64,000 bases of DNA from Bacillus sp. FJAT-28004. GTDB taxonomy: Bacteria; Bacillota; Bacilli; Paenibacillales; Paenibacillaceae. The translations under genes and the position numbers were made by a program. Positions 53,761 to 63,801 of this stretch are shown one piece after another. A model generated the notes under the pieces. That model was not told where the DNA came from. It did not search any database and saw only the letters and a program-made list of their open reading frames with translations. The first letter of the stretch is position 1, and each line of letters begins with the position of its first letter. Location of the stretch: the NCBI RefSeq assembly GCF_001280845.1, contig NZ_LGHP01000001.1, forward strand, positions 1,194,319 to 1,258,318. Direction: 5' to 3'.

Positions 53761-54564
53761 TCAGGTGAACAATTGGGCCACGTCCTGCTGGTTCCCGTGG
53801 GTCATGAAGTCAGTAGGTGACATCGAGGTGTATTTCTTGAATATCCGGAAAAAGTAAGAGGTGTCATAGTAGCCTAAATAGCTTGAGATATTGGAGATGG
53901 ACATGTCGGAGTTCAGCAACAGGTTACATGCTTCTATCACGCGCAATTGATGGATGTATTTGATCGGCGATTGTCCGATAACCTCTCTGAATATTGCGAT
54001 CGTATAGTTCGGTGACCGCTGAATCAATCGTGCCAGATCCTTGATCTCAATCTGTTCTCGGTAGTGGTCAAGCAAATAGTGTTTTATCATATCGGCATAT
54101 TTCGATTTGATCGGTGTAACCTCGGGCTTCTCCAGTTCTCTTGCGATGATGCCGATCAGCTCTTGCAGAATGCCGTGGCAAATGAAGGTTCTAAAGTTCT
54201 CCCCCTGCCGCAGTTCCTCATACAAGCGTTCAAATCTTCGCTGCACGTACTGAAGCCTCCACAGCTTGAATTGTACAAATTTCTTATCGTGAAGAAAAGG
54301 AATAAATGGCACGGAATCAACTTCATAGTTGAAGATGATCGTAAATTTTTGGTGTGGGCCGGAGGGGTGATTTTCTCCGGCGCGACGCGAGCCATGCGGA
54401 ATAAACAAAAAGTCTCCCCGCTCACCGGTATAATCCTCGTTTTCGATCCTGTAAGAAACTTTGCCCTCCGTGACAAGAACAAGCACATTGTAATTGATAA
54501 CCTCTGAATGCGTACGCCAATTCGGGATGAAATCGTCAAAATGTACAGATTTAATAGTCAGCAT
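53761..54564 (-). CDS. AraC family transcription regulator
   Basis: 267 residues. The N-terminal cupin-like sensing domain (about 1-150: YRIENEDYTGERGDFLFIPHG) is of the sugar-binding AraC type. The C-terminal pair of HTH motifs includes IKDLARLIQRSPNYTIAIF, then NISSYLGYYDTSYFFRIFKKYTSMSPTDF. The ATG at 54564 is preferred since GGGTG lies six bases before it. It is read divergently from the sulfatase gene with 350 bases between, so control of the sulfatase is likely. Confidence 0.88.
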   Translation of the reverse strand: MLTIKSVHFDDFIPNWRTHSEVINYNVLVLVTEGKVSYRIENEDYTGERGDFLFIPHGSRRAGENHPSGPHQKFTIIFNYEVDSVPFIPFLHDKKFVQFKLWRLQYVQRRFERLYEELRQGENFRTFICHGILQELIGIIARELEKPEVTPIKSKYADMIKHYLLDHYREQIEIKDLARLIQRSPNYTIAIFREVIGQSPIKYIHQLRVIEACNLLLNSDMSISNISSYLGYYDTSYFFRIFKKYTSMSPTDFMTHGNQQDVAQLFT

Positions 54565-54765
54565 GAACATCACCCGTTTAATGAAAATAGTTGCCTTTAT
54601 TATAGCATTGATGGTTATCACAATGTAAACGAAAACGTGCTGGAATCTTCAAGTTAGTGTTGAAATGTACATCTTCCGGAGATTATGTACATCGACAAAG
54701 AAAAGGCCTGACTCTTATACTGAACATAACATCGAATACACGCAGCTCAGTTCTTAGGGGACGAG

Positions 54766-54891
54766 GTGTTTGTGTTATTCGAAGAGATGAAGGATGAAGG
54801 CAGCTTCCATCCGAAAACGATGGGAATCTCGGAGCAGTCAAGGGCTAATTACTTGCAGGGAGCTGCAGCAGTTGCAGGGACGAACGACTAA
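54766..54891 (+). CDS. Possible short leader ORF before the sulfatase
   Basis: 41 codons from a GTG behind GGGGACGAGG, reading LFEEMKDEGSFHPKTMGISE and ending NYLQGAAAVAGTND. It could be a leader peptide or the end of a lost gene. No similar protein is known to me. Confidence 0.25.
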   Translation: MFVLFEEMKDEGSFHPKTMGISEQSRANYLQGAAAVAGTND

Positions 54892-54916
54892 TAATCGTAG
54901 TAAAGGAGATTGAACG

Positions 54917-56374
54917 ATGCGAGTATTGCTGCTTGATCTTGATTCCACTAGACCTGACCATCTTGGCTGTTACGGGTATCATAGGAATACCTCACCCCAT
55001 ATTGACCGAATCGCCGCCGAAGGCGTCCGCTTCGATAATTATTATACGTCCGATGCGCCGTGCTTCCCCTCTAGAACCGCACTTATGACAGGGAGATTCG
55101 GTATTCATAATGGGGTTGTCGGTCACGGAGGGACAGCTGCGGATGTGCGTCATGAAGGCGAATCCCGCGAGTTCCGCAGCAGGCTGGCCAGTGAAAGCTT
55201 CCCTTCCCTGTTCCGCAGCGCTGGGATGAAAACCTCACTTGTCAGCCCGTTCGGAGAACGGCACACCGCCTGGACTTTCTATGCCGGCTTCAATGAAATT
55301 TACAATACGGGCAAGGGCGGCATGGAGTCGGCCGAGGAGGTGACGCCGGTCGTGCTCGATTGGCTTGAGCGCAATGCCGAGCAGGATGATTGGATGCTTT
55401 ACGTAAACTATTGGGACCCGCATACGCCATATCGTGCGCCGGAGGAATTCGGGAACCCGTTCAAGGACGATCCGCTCCCGGAATGGATTACCGATGATAT
55501 ATTTGCAACGCACCGGGAAAAGGTGGGACCGCACAGCGCGCACGAGATCAATATGTATAACAACCGTGCCTCGCCCCAATATCCCCGTTATCCCGGGGAG
55601 CTTATGGACCGGAATGATCTCCGCCGCATGATCGACGGGTACGATTGCGGTGTGCGTCACATGGACGATAACATCGGCATGATTCTGAACGCGATGGAGA
55701 AGAAGGGCATTCTGGATGATACCGTAATTATTATAACGGCTGATCACGGAGAGAATATGGGCGAGCTTGGCATCTACGGCGAACATGGTACGGCAGACCA
55801 AGCGACGTGCCGGATCCCGATGATCATCCGCTGGCCGGGCCGCATAGCCGGACATGTGGATAAAGGCCTTCACTACCATCTGGATTTGCCGCCGACGATG
55901 GCGGAACTGTTGGGACTAAACCCGGCGCCGAGCTGGGACGGCCGCAGCTATGCCGGCTCACTCCTAACGGGCGAAGATACAGGACGCGACAGCCTCATTA
56001 TTTCGCAATGTGCTCATGTGTGCCAGCGCAGCGTAAGGTTCGACGAATGGCTCTACATCCGCACCTACCACGATGGCTATCATTTGTTCGACAAAGAGAT
56101 GCTGTTTCATATCAAGGATGACATTCATGAGGTGCACAACTTGGCTTCCGTCCGCCCTGACATATGCAGAGAGGCTGCATACCGTCTGCTCGACTGGCAC
56201 GATCAGATGATGATGTCGATGGAGCACGATACTGACCCGCTCTGGACCGTCATACGGGAAGGCGGGCCCTATCATGCCAAAGGCAATCTCAGCGAATATG
56301 CCGAAAGACTTATCGAGTCGGGCAGAGGACGTTACGTGGAGGAATTGAGAAAGAGGCATCCACAAGAGAAGTAG
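54917..56374 (+). CDS. Sulfatase (formylglycine-dependent)
   Basis: 485-residue S1-type sulfatase without signal peptide, so cytoplasmic. LLLDLDSTRPDHLGCYGY gives the metal ligands and DAPCFPSRTALMTG carries the CxPSR motif with Cys49, which must be converted to formylglycine. The second metal site is ADHGENMGELG. It removes sulfate esters from sugars, probably from imported sulfated oligosaccharides, which fits the ABC importer at 60196-63726. No formylglycine-generating enzyme is in the window. ATG with AAAGGAG. Confidence 0.9.
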   Translation: MRVLLLDLDSTRPDHLGCYGYHRNTSPHIDRIAAEGVRFDNYYTSDAPCFPSRTALMTGRFGIHNGVVGHGGTAADVRHEGESREFRSRLASESFPSLFRSAGMKTSLVSPFGERHTAWTFYAGFNEIYNTGKGGMESAEEVTPVVLDWLERNAEQDDWMLYVNYWDPHTPYRAPEEFGNPFKDDPLPEWITDDIFATHREKVGPHSAHEINMYNNRASPQYPRYPGELMDRNDLRRMIDGYDCGVRHMDDNIGMILNAMEKKGILDDTVIIITADHGENMGELGIYGEHGTADQATCRIPMIIRWPGRIAGHVDKGLHYHLDLPPTMAELLGLNPAPSWDGRSYAGSLLTGEDTGRDSLIISQCAHVCQRSVRFDEWLYIRTYHDGYHLFDKEMLFHIKDDIHEVHNLASVRPDICREAAYRLLDWHDQMMMSMEHDTDPLWTVIREGGPYHAKGNLSEYAERLIESGRGRYVEELRKRHPQEK

Positions 56375-56450
56375 CAGTGAAAATGTTGAAAAAATAAACG
56401 TTTGAAGAAAAAGCCATCAGTCCTTTTAAATTAATTGTGCGAGTCTTATT

Positions 56451-56470
56451 CCTTAGGCTCCACAAATAAA
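56451..56470 (+). repeat. Short tRNA-Ala 3' end remnant
   Basis: CCTTAGGCTCCACAAATAAA resembles the acceptor end and following bases at 41297-41316. A hairpin and GGTGGA follow in the same order. It may mark the right limit of accessory DNA. Confidence 0.5.
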
Positions 56471-56478
56471 ACAAAATC

Positions 56479-56510
56479 AACCACGTCCTATGGACGTGGT
56501 TTTCTGTTTT
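56479..56510 (+). terminator. Terminator behind the tRNA remnant
   Basis: AACCACGTCC and GGACGTGGTT with a tiny loop, followed by TTTCTGTTTT. It may also serve the sulfatase gene. Confidence 0.75.
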
Positions 56511-56754
56511 ATCTGGTGGAATGCCCAAGACTACCTTACCGTTCGAGATATACGCGATTGATCATGCGATCATAGCCCTATGAATGGAGACGTCATGGGA
56601 TGAATAGCTTGGAGGCCATGAACTAAGGCTGTGCTAAATGAATCTTGCAATTGTCCTCTGGATTGGGTAAACTGTGTCCAAACTGAAATAGTACATTCTT
56701 TCTATGCTTGAGTTTATGGTAAACTCCCGTTGTTATTTCTGGCGAAATGTGGTG

Positions 56755-58308
56755 ATGTACTTGTTAAAAATGCTTGTTGTTGATGATGACAAGTTCGAAC
56801 GGGACGGGGTTAGGTTTCTCGTTGATAAATATGGACTGCATTTGGAGATCTTTGAAGCTGACAGTGGTGAAAGCGCTCTCTTGTTTATCGAAAACCATGA
56901 TATTGACATCTTGCTCACCGACATCCGGATGAATGGGATGGACGGATTACAGCTTGCGGAGAAGGTACGTGAGCTTGGTAAGCCTATCAAAACGATGTTT
57001 ATGAGCGCCTATGGTGAGTTCGAGTATGCACAGAGGGCAATCGATTTGAAGGCAATCCATTATATATTAAAACCGGTGCAGGTTAGCGAATTTATTAAGA
57101 ATATGACCGAGGTCATCCAACTGTGCGAGGAAGCGTTGAAATTGAAGGTTCAGCAGGAAAAGCTCGAAGCTGCCTATTTGAAGGAAGTCAGATACGAAAA
57201 GCAGAAGCAGATTACCGATATTATACTCAGCAAGACAGAGGTGACGGAGGAGAAACGGGATCTGAAGGTGCCTACCGGCGGGTTCGATAGTTATCCTTAC
57301 ATGCGGATGCTTATGCTGGATTCTCGTAAACGCTTTTTCGATCGGCTTGATCTCGATATCGAACGGCAGTTGGGAGAACTCATTCATCGCAACGTCGATT
57401 TTATTCATTTGAATGAATTTCAAGGTTTGCTGCTCTTGGAAACCGCCCCCGACGAGTCACTGGAAGCTATTACGGAGCTTGGCCAGCATTTGATCCGGAT
57501 ATTCCAGGATATGTACGATAATGATATCTGTGTTGTGATCAGCGGATTGATGGACGATGCGAAGCAGCTCCACAAAGAATTTCACGAGATGGAAACGATG
57601 CTGGAAAACAAGTTCTTTTTCGATGAGGGTACGGTGATGCTAGCGAACCGCACGTCATTTGTTAGGGGCGATATGACGGCAGTAGTAAATGATGTGCTAA
57701 TGGAATTGACGCAAAATATTCAGCACAACCGATATGATATCGCGCAACTGCATGTCGAGCAACTGTTTGATGCTTTACAAAACAGCGAGCATTTTACGGT
57801 TATCTATGTAAAATATGTGTGCACCGAAATTGTCAAAGCCACATTCAATGCCTCTATAAAAAAGAATAACGATAGATTCAAGCAAAGTTTGGAGGACATA
57901 TATAAAACGGTAAAGCTGAGCGATTTGCGTAAAGTAATAGTGAATATTCTAAAGGTAAACGAGTCTTCCGGCGAAACCAATTTGGAAGCGACTTCAAAAG
58001 CGATCGATGAAGTCGTCCGAATGATCGAGAACGAATATCAGACTGACTTGTCGTTGGAGCTATTGGCGGAGCGGGTTTATTTATCTCCTAGTTATTTGAG
58101 CCATTTATTCAAGAAGCAGAAAGGGATAAGTCTCAATAAGTTCATGACCTTGCACCGAATGGATAAGGCGAAGGAGCTGCTTACAACAACCAACCGTAAA
58201 ATTATCGATATCTGCCAAGATGTTGGGTATAGCAACTTTTCCTACTTCAGCTCTTTATTCAAAAATCATTTTGGTCGAACGCCTTCCAAATGCAGAGAAG
58301 AGGCATAA
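56755..58308 (+). CDS. AraC-type response regulator
   Basis: 517 residues. The receiver domain (1-120) has VVDDD, phosphoacceptor Asp56 in LLTDIRMNG and YILKPVQ. The middle region is a helical linker. The C-terminal AraC HTH (about 415-515) has LELLAERVYLSPSYLSHLF and IIDICQDVGYSNFSYFSSLF. This is the YesN type, partner of YesM kinases, controlling sugar ABC transporters. The frame begins at 56704, but ATG 56755 fits the normal receiver start; the ribosome site is weak. Three bases separate it from the kinase gene. Confidence 0.92.
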   Translation: MYLLKMLVVDDDKFERDGVRFLVDKYGLHLEIFEADSGESALLFIENHDIDILLTDIRMNGMDGLQLAEKVRELGKPIKTMFMSAYGEFEYAQRAIDLKAIHYILKPVQVSEFIKNMTEVIQLCEEALKLKVQQEKLEAAYLKEVRYEKQKQITDIILSKTEVTEEKRDLKVPTGGFDSYPYMRMLMLDSRKRFFDRLDLDIERQLGELIHRNVDFIHLNEFQGLLLLETAPDESLEAITELGQHLIRIFQDMYDNDICVVISGLMDDAKQLHKEFHEMETMLENKFFFDEGTVMLANRTSFVRGDMTAVVNDVLMELTQNIQHNRYDIAQLHVEQLFDALQNSEHFTVIYVKYVCTEIVKATFNASIKKNNDRFKQSLEDIYKTVKLSDLRKVIVNILKVNESSGETNLEATSKAIDEVVRMIENEYQTDLSLELLAERVYLSPSYLSHLFKKQKGISLNKFMTLHRMDKAKELLTTTNRKIIDICQDVGYSNFSYFSSLFKNHFGRTPSKCREEA

Positions 58309-58311
58309 ACG

Positions 58312-60024
58312 ATGAAACGGATGATCTATGGATTGTTCAATCGTTTGCGGTTTAATCAAAAACTATTTCTATCCTATTTAATCGTTATTATCATTCCTAT
58401 TATGGTGCTTGGCATATACGCCTACAAACAATCAAAGGACATGCTCAAATTGCAGGCATTGCAAGGGATTGATAAGAATGTGAATACCGTTACTCAGAGT
58501 ATTGACAATTCGGTTGAACGCTACAATCATACGATTCGATCGATCGTATTCAATAAGATGTTTCAGAAGATCGTAGCCAATGATTATATCGACTTAGTTA
58601 ATCTTTCACGGGATTTGAAAGATTTCTTAGATCCGTATTTCATCATGATGATGAACCTTGACAAGGAAATTCAGAAAATAACCTTTTACACGCAAAGCAC
58701 TGTACCGGAATTCGGTGATTTAGTAGTCTCATCCAAACGTGTTAATGAGGAGCCATGGTACAACGAAGCTATCAAGGGGAAAAAACCGCTATGGAAATAT
58801 GAGGATAACCAACTGTTTGTAGTCCATAAATTCCCAAACTTTCTAAAAGAGTCCAACACGAATATTGTCTATATGCGAATTAATGAGAGCAGTTTCTTCA
58901 AAAACATTACTGATCTAGCTCAGGAGTATGGTGTCGTCATCTCTGATGACAATAACCGGATCGTATATGCGAATCAAAGTGCAATGTTGACTGCCTTCGA
59001 CTTCAAGGAAATAATGAAAATGAATGAGGGGGTGGTACGGATCGGTCAAACAGAGATGTTTCTTGTCAAGAAGAAGATCGTGCAGGCTAATTGGACTGTC
59101 TATTGTTTCGTCCCCGCAGCGCTTGTGTACCAGAACGCGGGTTCAATCATTAATGCGACGTTAATTGTGATCCTTGCTTGTATTGTCAGCTTGCTGATCA
59201 TTATTTCGATCTTTTCCAAAACATTTATCAAACGGATATTCTCACTCAATGCGATAATGAAGCGGGTCGAATGGGGAGAGTTGGATTTACAGGTTCAAAG
59301 TGAGGCCAGAGATGAAATCGGCGAACTGACCAATCGGTTCGGCAAGATGCTTAACCGGCTTAATGAACAGATCGATGAATCCTATCGCAGTAAAATCATT
59401 CAGAAAGAGGCAGAGCTAAAAGCGCTGCAATCGCAAATCAATCCTCATTTCCTATACAATACGCTCTCGTTCATCAATTGGGAGGCGCTCAAAAACGATG
59501 CGCCTGAAATTAGTCATGTCGTTACATCGATGTCGACATTTTATCGGACGGCTCTTAATCAAGGCAACAATATTATTACAGTGCGTAACGAATTGGAGAA
59601 TATCAAATCATATATTGAGATTATTCAGGTTATGGGTGATTATAGTTTCGATGTCGTTTATAAGATCGATGAGGAAGTTAACGATTATTCAACAATAAAT
59701 TTAATTCTTCAACCTCTCGCAGAAAATGCGATTAAGCATGGTATCAAACAGAAAAATAAAGGACAGGGCCTTCTGTATGTTAGTGCCTGGCTTGATAAAG
59801 GAACGGTCAATTTCGCGATTGAAGACAACGGTCCAGGAATGAAGCAAGAGACGATCGATACGATACTTACGATGCAATCGACCGGATATGGGCTTAGAAA
59901 TGTAAACGAGCGGCTGCAACTGCGGTTCGGCACTAAATACGGTATCTCCATCCAGAGTCAACTTGGCTATGGTACGGTTATGACCGTCGTTATTCCACAG
60001 AGTTTGCATAGTTCCACAGTATAA
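58312..60024 (+). CDS. YesM-type sensor histidine kinase
   Basis: 570 residues. Membrane helix at about 18-37, extracellular sensing domain to about 275, second helix at 280-300, HAMP at 300-352, then the His-kinase dimer region LKALQSQINPHFLYNTLSF with His379 and an ATPase domain (LAENAIKHG near 470, DNGPGM, TGYGLRNV). It senses an extracellular carbohydrate or binding protein and phosphorylates the regulator before it. It ends at a terminator (60053). Confidence 0.94.
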   Translation: MKRMIYGLFNRLRFNQKLFLSYLIVIIIPIMVLGIYAYKQSKDMLKLQALQGIDKNVNTVTQSIDNSVERYNHTIRSIVFNKMFQKIVANDYIDLVNLSRDLKDFLDPYFIMMMNLDKEIQKITFYTQSTVPEFGDLVVSSKRVNEEPWYNEAIKGKKPLWKYEDNQLFVVHKFPNFLKESNTNIVYMRINESSFFKNITDLAQEYGVVISDDNNRIVYANQSAMLTAFDFKEIMKMNEGVVRIGQTEMFLVKKKIVQANWTVYCFVPAALVYQNAGSIINATLIVILACIVSLLIIISIFSKTFIKRIFSLNAIMKRVEWGELDLQVQSEARDEIGELTNRFGKMLNRLNEQIDESYRSKIIQKEAELKALQSQINPHFLYNTLSFINWEALKNDAPEISHVVTSMSTFYRTALNQGNNIITVRNELENIKSYIEIIQVMGDYSFDVVYKIDEEVNDYSTINLILQPLAENAIKHGIKQKNKGQGLLYVSAWLDKGTVNFAIEDNGPGMKQETIDTILTMQSTGYGLRNVNERLQLRFGTKYGISIQSQLGYGTVMTVVIPQSLHSSTV

Positions 60025-60052
60025 ACCACTTAATTTCCCAAATTCAACTTCG

Positions 60053-60080
60053 CCCGCCGGCTAGCCGGACGGGTTTTTTT
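60053..60080 (+). terminator. Terminator of the two-component operon
   Basis: CCCGCCGGC and GCCGGACGGG (one mismatch) with TA loop, then seven T. Confidence 0.82.
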
Positions 60081-60161
60081 AACTCCGTAATAAACTGCAT
60101 GATTTCTAAAATATTTGATAATTCTTAAATAACTTCCCTATGATATAGTTTGTTTAGCGTA

Positions 60162-60176
60162 ATGGAATCGCTTACA
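60162..60176 (+). promoter_or_regulatory. Probable CcpA (cre) site before the transporter operon
   Basis: ATGGAATCGCTTACA fits the cre consensus except at one position. A TATAGT at 60144-60149 with TTCTTA 16 bases upstream may be the promoter, which puts the cre at the start of the transcript. This would give catabolite repression. Confidence 0.5.
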
Positions 60177-60195
60177 AAAAGGAGGAAATGGAACA

Positions 60196-61146
60196 ATGAG
60201 CGATACGATTAGGGCTATTAGCACGAAACATGTGCTGAGAAGGGAAAAGATAAAAAAATATAAACAATACCGTGTGCTGCTGATTATGTTGATTCCGGCA
60301 GTTGTCTATTACCTTATATTTCATTATCTCCCAATGTACGGCGTATTGTTGGCATTCAAAGATTTTAAAATTACACAAGGCATCATCGGAAGTCCCTGGG
60401 TTGGGCTTCATCACTTCGAAAAAGTCATGAGCGACACGTATTTCTACACTGTTTTGAAAAATACATTAATTATCAGTTTAAGTAAGCTGGTGTTTGGTTT
60501 CCCGGTCCCTATCATTTTTGCGCTGTTATTGAGTGAGATTTCCAATATGAAATTCAAGAGGTTGGCTCAGACTGTATCCTATTTACCACATTTTATATCA
60601 TGGGTTGTCATGGCTGGGATATTCTTTACGTTGTTTTCCCTGGACGGTCCTATCAATGGCATTGTAAAACTTATTGGCGGCGACCCGATGTTATTCTTGG
60701 CGGATGATCGCTACTTCCGCACCATACTTGTGGTGACGAGTATTTTTCAAGGCTTCGGATGGGGGTCAATTATCTATTTCGCAGCCATTTCAAGTATCGA
60801 TCCGATGTTGTACGAAGCTGCTGTACTTGATGGAGCTGGTCGGTTTAAACGGATGTTTTATATATCGATCCCGATGCTTGCGCCCGTAATAGCCATTATG
60901 CTTATTTTATCAATGTCCGGTATATTGGATGCGGGCTTTGATCAAATATTCAATATGTATAATGTCAAAGTTTATAACGTTTCAGACATTATTGATACTT
61001 ATGTGTATCGCAAAGGTTTAATTGAGATGGACTACAGCTATGCGACGGCCGTTGGATTGTTCAAATCCGTGGTTGCATTGATCCTGATCTTTATCGTCAA
61101 TAAGATAGTGAAATGGATCGGCGGCAAGGAGCATGCCATATGGTAA
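60196..61146 (+). CDS. Sugar ABC transporter permease, LplB type
   Basis: 316-residue permease with six membrane helices. It has the LplB-like start (YRVLLIMLIPAVVYYLIFHYLPMYGVLLAFKDF in pieces) and the coupling motif YEAAVLDGAGRFKRMFYISIP. It forms the channel with the next permease. AAGGAGG precedes the ATG. Substrate is probably an oligosaccharide; an ATPase subunit is not in the operon, as usual for this group that shares MsmX. Confidence 0.93.
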   Translation: MSDTIRAISTKHVLRREKIKKYKQYRVLLIMLIPAVVYYLIFHYLPMYGVLLAFKDFKITQGIIGSPWVGLHHFEKVMSDTYFYTVLKNTLIISLSKLVFGFPVPIIFALLLSEISNMKFKRLAQTVSYLPHFISWVVMAGIFFTLFSLDGPINGIVKLIGGDPMLFLADDRYFRTILVVTSIFQGFGWGSIIYFAAISSIDPMLYEAAVLDGAGRFKRMFYISIPMLAPVIAIMLILSMSGILDAGFDQIFNMYNVKVYNVSDIIDTYVYRKGLIEMDYSYATAVGLFKSVVALILIFIVNKIVKWIGGKEHAIW

Positions 61147-61176
61147 TTTTCTTAATTAGACGAGGGAGCGAGAACG

Positions 61177-62073
61177 ATGATTAGCGTAAAAAAATCAACG
61201 GCAGATAAAATAGTCGACGTCTTTTTATATCTCATTCTGGCAGGTATTGTCTTTATCACATTGTATCCCTTTTGGACGCAGGTCGTGATTTCGTTAGATG
61301 GAGCAGGAGCAGACAGTGCTGCCTATTCATCAGGCATCATATGGCTGCCGACACAGCTCACGTTCGAGAGCTACAAGCTCGCCTTTAAGTTCGATGCGTT
61401 ATGGACGGGATACTGGAATACGATTGTTCGAACCGCGCTGGGTGTTATATTATCTCTATTTTTCACGGCCATAACCGCCTACCCTTTAGCAAAAAAAGAC
61501 CTTCCCTTCAACAGAACGTTTACGAGCATGATTTTGTTCACGATGTTGTTTGCTGGGGGGACGATTCCTTCGTATCTGCTTATTAAGGAACTGAATATGC
61601 TTGATACGATTTGGTCGCTTGTTATTCCGGGTATGATTGGTGCGTTTAACGTGTTGATTATGCGAAACTTTTTTCGTTCGATTCCTGAAGAACTGGAAGA
61701 ATCGGCACGAGTGGATGGAGCCGGTTACTTGCGGATATTCACTCAGATTGTCATACCGCTATCGAAGCCGGTGCTGGCTACGGTTGCTTTATGGGTAGGT
61801 GTGGGCCACTGGAATGCATGGTTTGACAGTATGATCTACATTTCAGATCCTAACAAACAAGTGCTGCAGATTGTTTTACGCAAAATTATTATTCAGAACA
61901 ACATGGCGGACATCAACAGCGTCATTCAAAATATCGGTAAAACAACGGAGTTTTCGGGAAGACAGTTGCAAGCCACGGTTGTCATGTTCTCGATCATTCC
62001 AATGCTGGTCGTTTATCCATTTATCCAGAAATATTTTGTCAAAGGCGTTATGATTGGTGCTATTAAAGGGTAA
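61177..62073 (+). CDS. Sugar ABC transporter permease, YtcP type
   Basis: 298-residue second permease with the MalG-like coupling motif EELEESARVDGAGYLRIFTQIVIP, LFAGGTIPSYLLIKELN and the family C-terminus YPFIQKYFVKGVMIGAIKG. It follows the first permease by 30 bases, with GAGGGAG before the ATG. Confidence 0.94.
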   Translation: MISVKKSTADKIVDVFLYLILAGIVFITLYPFWTQVVISLDGAGADSAAYSSGIIWLPTQLTFESYKLAFKFDALWTGYWNTIVRTALGVILSLFFTAITAYPLAKKDLPFNRTFTSMILFTMLFAGGTIPSYLLIKELNMLDTIWSLVIPGMIGAFNVLIMRNFFRSIPEELEESARVDGAGYLRIFTQIVIPLSKPVLATVALWVGVGHWNAWFDSMIYISDPNKQVLQIVLRKIIIQNNMADINSVIQNIGKTTEFSGRQLQATVVMFSIIPMLVVYPFIQKYFVKGVMIGAIKG

Positions 62074-62118
62074 CCCCCCTAATAGATAATATTTCACAAA
62101 CAGAGAGGGTTGGTTGAA

Positions 62119-63726
62119 ATGATGAAAAAGCGAATATTGCTAGGAGGACTATCCGCAGTCATGCTGATGTCGATCATGGCGGGATGTGGCAAAAGTGATT
62201 CCTCGGGTAATCAGGCTGTGAATGGGGAAAAACAACCGGCAGTCAATGGAGAAGCGACGAATAAAAAAATGAAATTGATGTTTTGGAATTTAGATGAGAA
62301 TCAAACTTCAGACTCTGTCGGACTAAATGCACTGAAAGAGAAGTACGGCGTCGATTTGGAAAGTATTGCGACAACCAGGGAAGCGATGAAAGAAAAACTG
62401 AACCTTCTTATATCCTCGGGTGAAATTCCAGATTGGTGGAAAGAGCCATCGTTCACGGATTACGATAAATTTCTCCAACAGGACGTTGCAGCCGAAATTC
62501 CGCAAGAGTTAATTGAACAAAATATGCCGAAATATACGGAATGGCTTAAACGATATCTTGGGGAGGATCCATTTAAGTATATAAGAAGAGATGGAAAAAT
62601 CTATGGATTACCGGTCATCTGGGATATTGGTATCGATGGTATGCAGCTTGGTTTTCGCGAAGATTGGTTGAAAAAAGTTGGCATAACAAAAACACCGGAA
62701 ACGCTTGATGAGATGGAAGCTGCTTTGACGAAATTCCGGAACGAGGATCCTGACGGTAATGGTAAGAAAGATACGTATGGCATCACTGCAGCAGGTGAAA
62801 ATATAGAATCCATTTTCAGCTCCGTGTTTGGCGCGTATGATGCTTATCCTAATATATTCCGTGAGAAAGATGGAAAAATCGTCCGTGGAGAAATTGAGCC
62901 AGGCGCGAAGCAAGCGCTTGAAGTTCTGAACCGTTGGTATAAAAATGAATTGATTGATCCCGAATTTGTCGTTAATAAAGGTAGTAATGTCGAAGACAAA
63001 GTGCTGACAGACAAAATAGGAGCGATTGAATATTACTGGTGGGCGTTCTTGCCGGGCAACGCATTCCTTGGTGGAGAACAGTGGTATGACAAGCTGGCGA
63101 AGAAGCACCCAGGCTTTAAATTTGCAATTGAAGGCGGAATTAAGGGACCTGATGGGAAATACGGCATATCACAGTACAACCCGGCCTTTGCTTCGGGTGT
63201 CATGTTCGGCAAGCAATTAGAAAAAGATCAGGACAAAATGATCAAATACATGCAAATTTTCGAAGCTACCCAATTCGACCCGGAAACTTATGAAAAAATG
63301 AACTTTGGTGAGCAAGGTGTCCATTGGAATAAGAGCGACAAAGGAACGGTTGAATTCATCGCTCCATACACAGATGAGAAAGAACGCAAAAAAATAGGGC
63401 TTGGCGGTTACTCGATGGCAGGCTCATTCAATGATTACGATTTCCAAACGTCGTATACATCAGAAGAAAGTCTGCGTCAGCTTGCGAAGGATACCCGTGC
63501 CACGGGAACGAGAAATATTGATATTCTAGCACCGTTCAACAAGCCCATTTATAACGAAACGCAGGATAAGCTGAAACAGTATACACTACAAAATTTTATA
63601 GATTTTATTACGGGTCGCAAACCGCTGAACGAATTCGATAGTTTTGTAGCCGAATGGAAAAAGATGGGCGGAGATGATGTGCTAAACGAAGCGCAAAAAG
63701 TATATGACGACAATTTAAAACCATAA
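62119..63726 (+). CDS. Extracellular solute-binding lipoprotein
   Basis: About 535 residues. The signal sequence ends in the lipobox MAGC (Cys near residue 23), then a Ser/Gly/Asn linker. The rest is a family 1 carbohydrate-binding protein of the LplA type (LKEKYGVDLESIATTREAMKEKL in pieces, DPDGNGKKDTYGI, a motif frequent in this group). GAGAGGG is ten bases before the ATG; the TTG at 62110 is less likely. It delivers substrate to the two permeases. Confidence 0.93.
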   Translation: MMKKRILLGGLSAVMLMSIMAGCGKSDSSGNQAVNGEKQPAVNGEATNKKMKLMFWNLDENQTSDSVGLNALKEKYGVDLESIATTREAMKEKLNLLISSGEIPDWWKEPSFTDYDKFLQQDVAAEIPQELIEQNMPKYTEWLKRYLGEDPFKYIRRDGKIYGLPVIWDIGIDGMQLGFREDWLKKVGITKTPETLDEMEAALTKFRNEDPDGNGKKDTYGITAAGENIESIFSSVFGAYDAYPNIFREKDGKIVRGEIEPGAKQALEVLNRWYKNELIDPEFVVNKGSNVEDKVLTDKIGAIEYYWWAFLPGNAFLGGEQWYDKLAKKHPGFKFAIEGGIKGPDGKYGISQYNPAFASGVMFGKQLEKDQDKMIKYMQIFEATQFDPETYEKMNFGEQGVHWNKSDKGTVEFIAPYTDEKERKKIGLGGYSMAGSFNDYDFQTSYTSEESLRQLAKDTRATGTRNIDILAPFNKPIYNETQDKLKQYTLQNFIDFITGRKPLNEFDSFVAEWKKMGGDDVLNEAQKVYDDNLKP

Positions 63727-63801
63727 TCATTTTGAAAAGATAGTTATCGATCTAAGGATGCGCTTAAAAGAAAAATTATGCGGCAGGGAGATAGGAGAAT
63801 C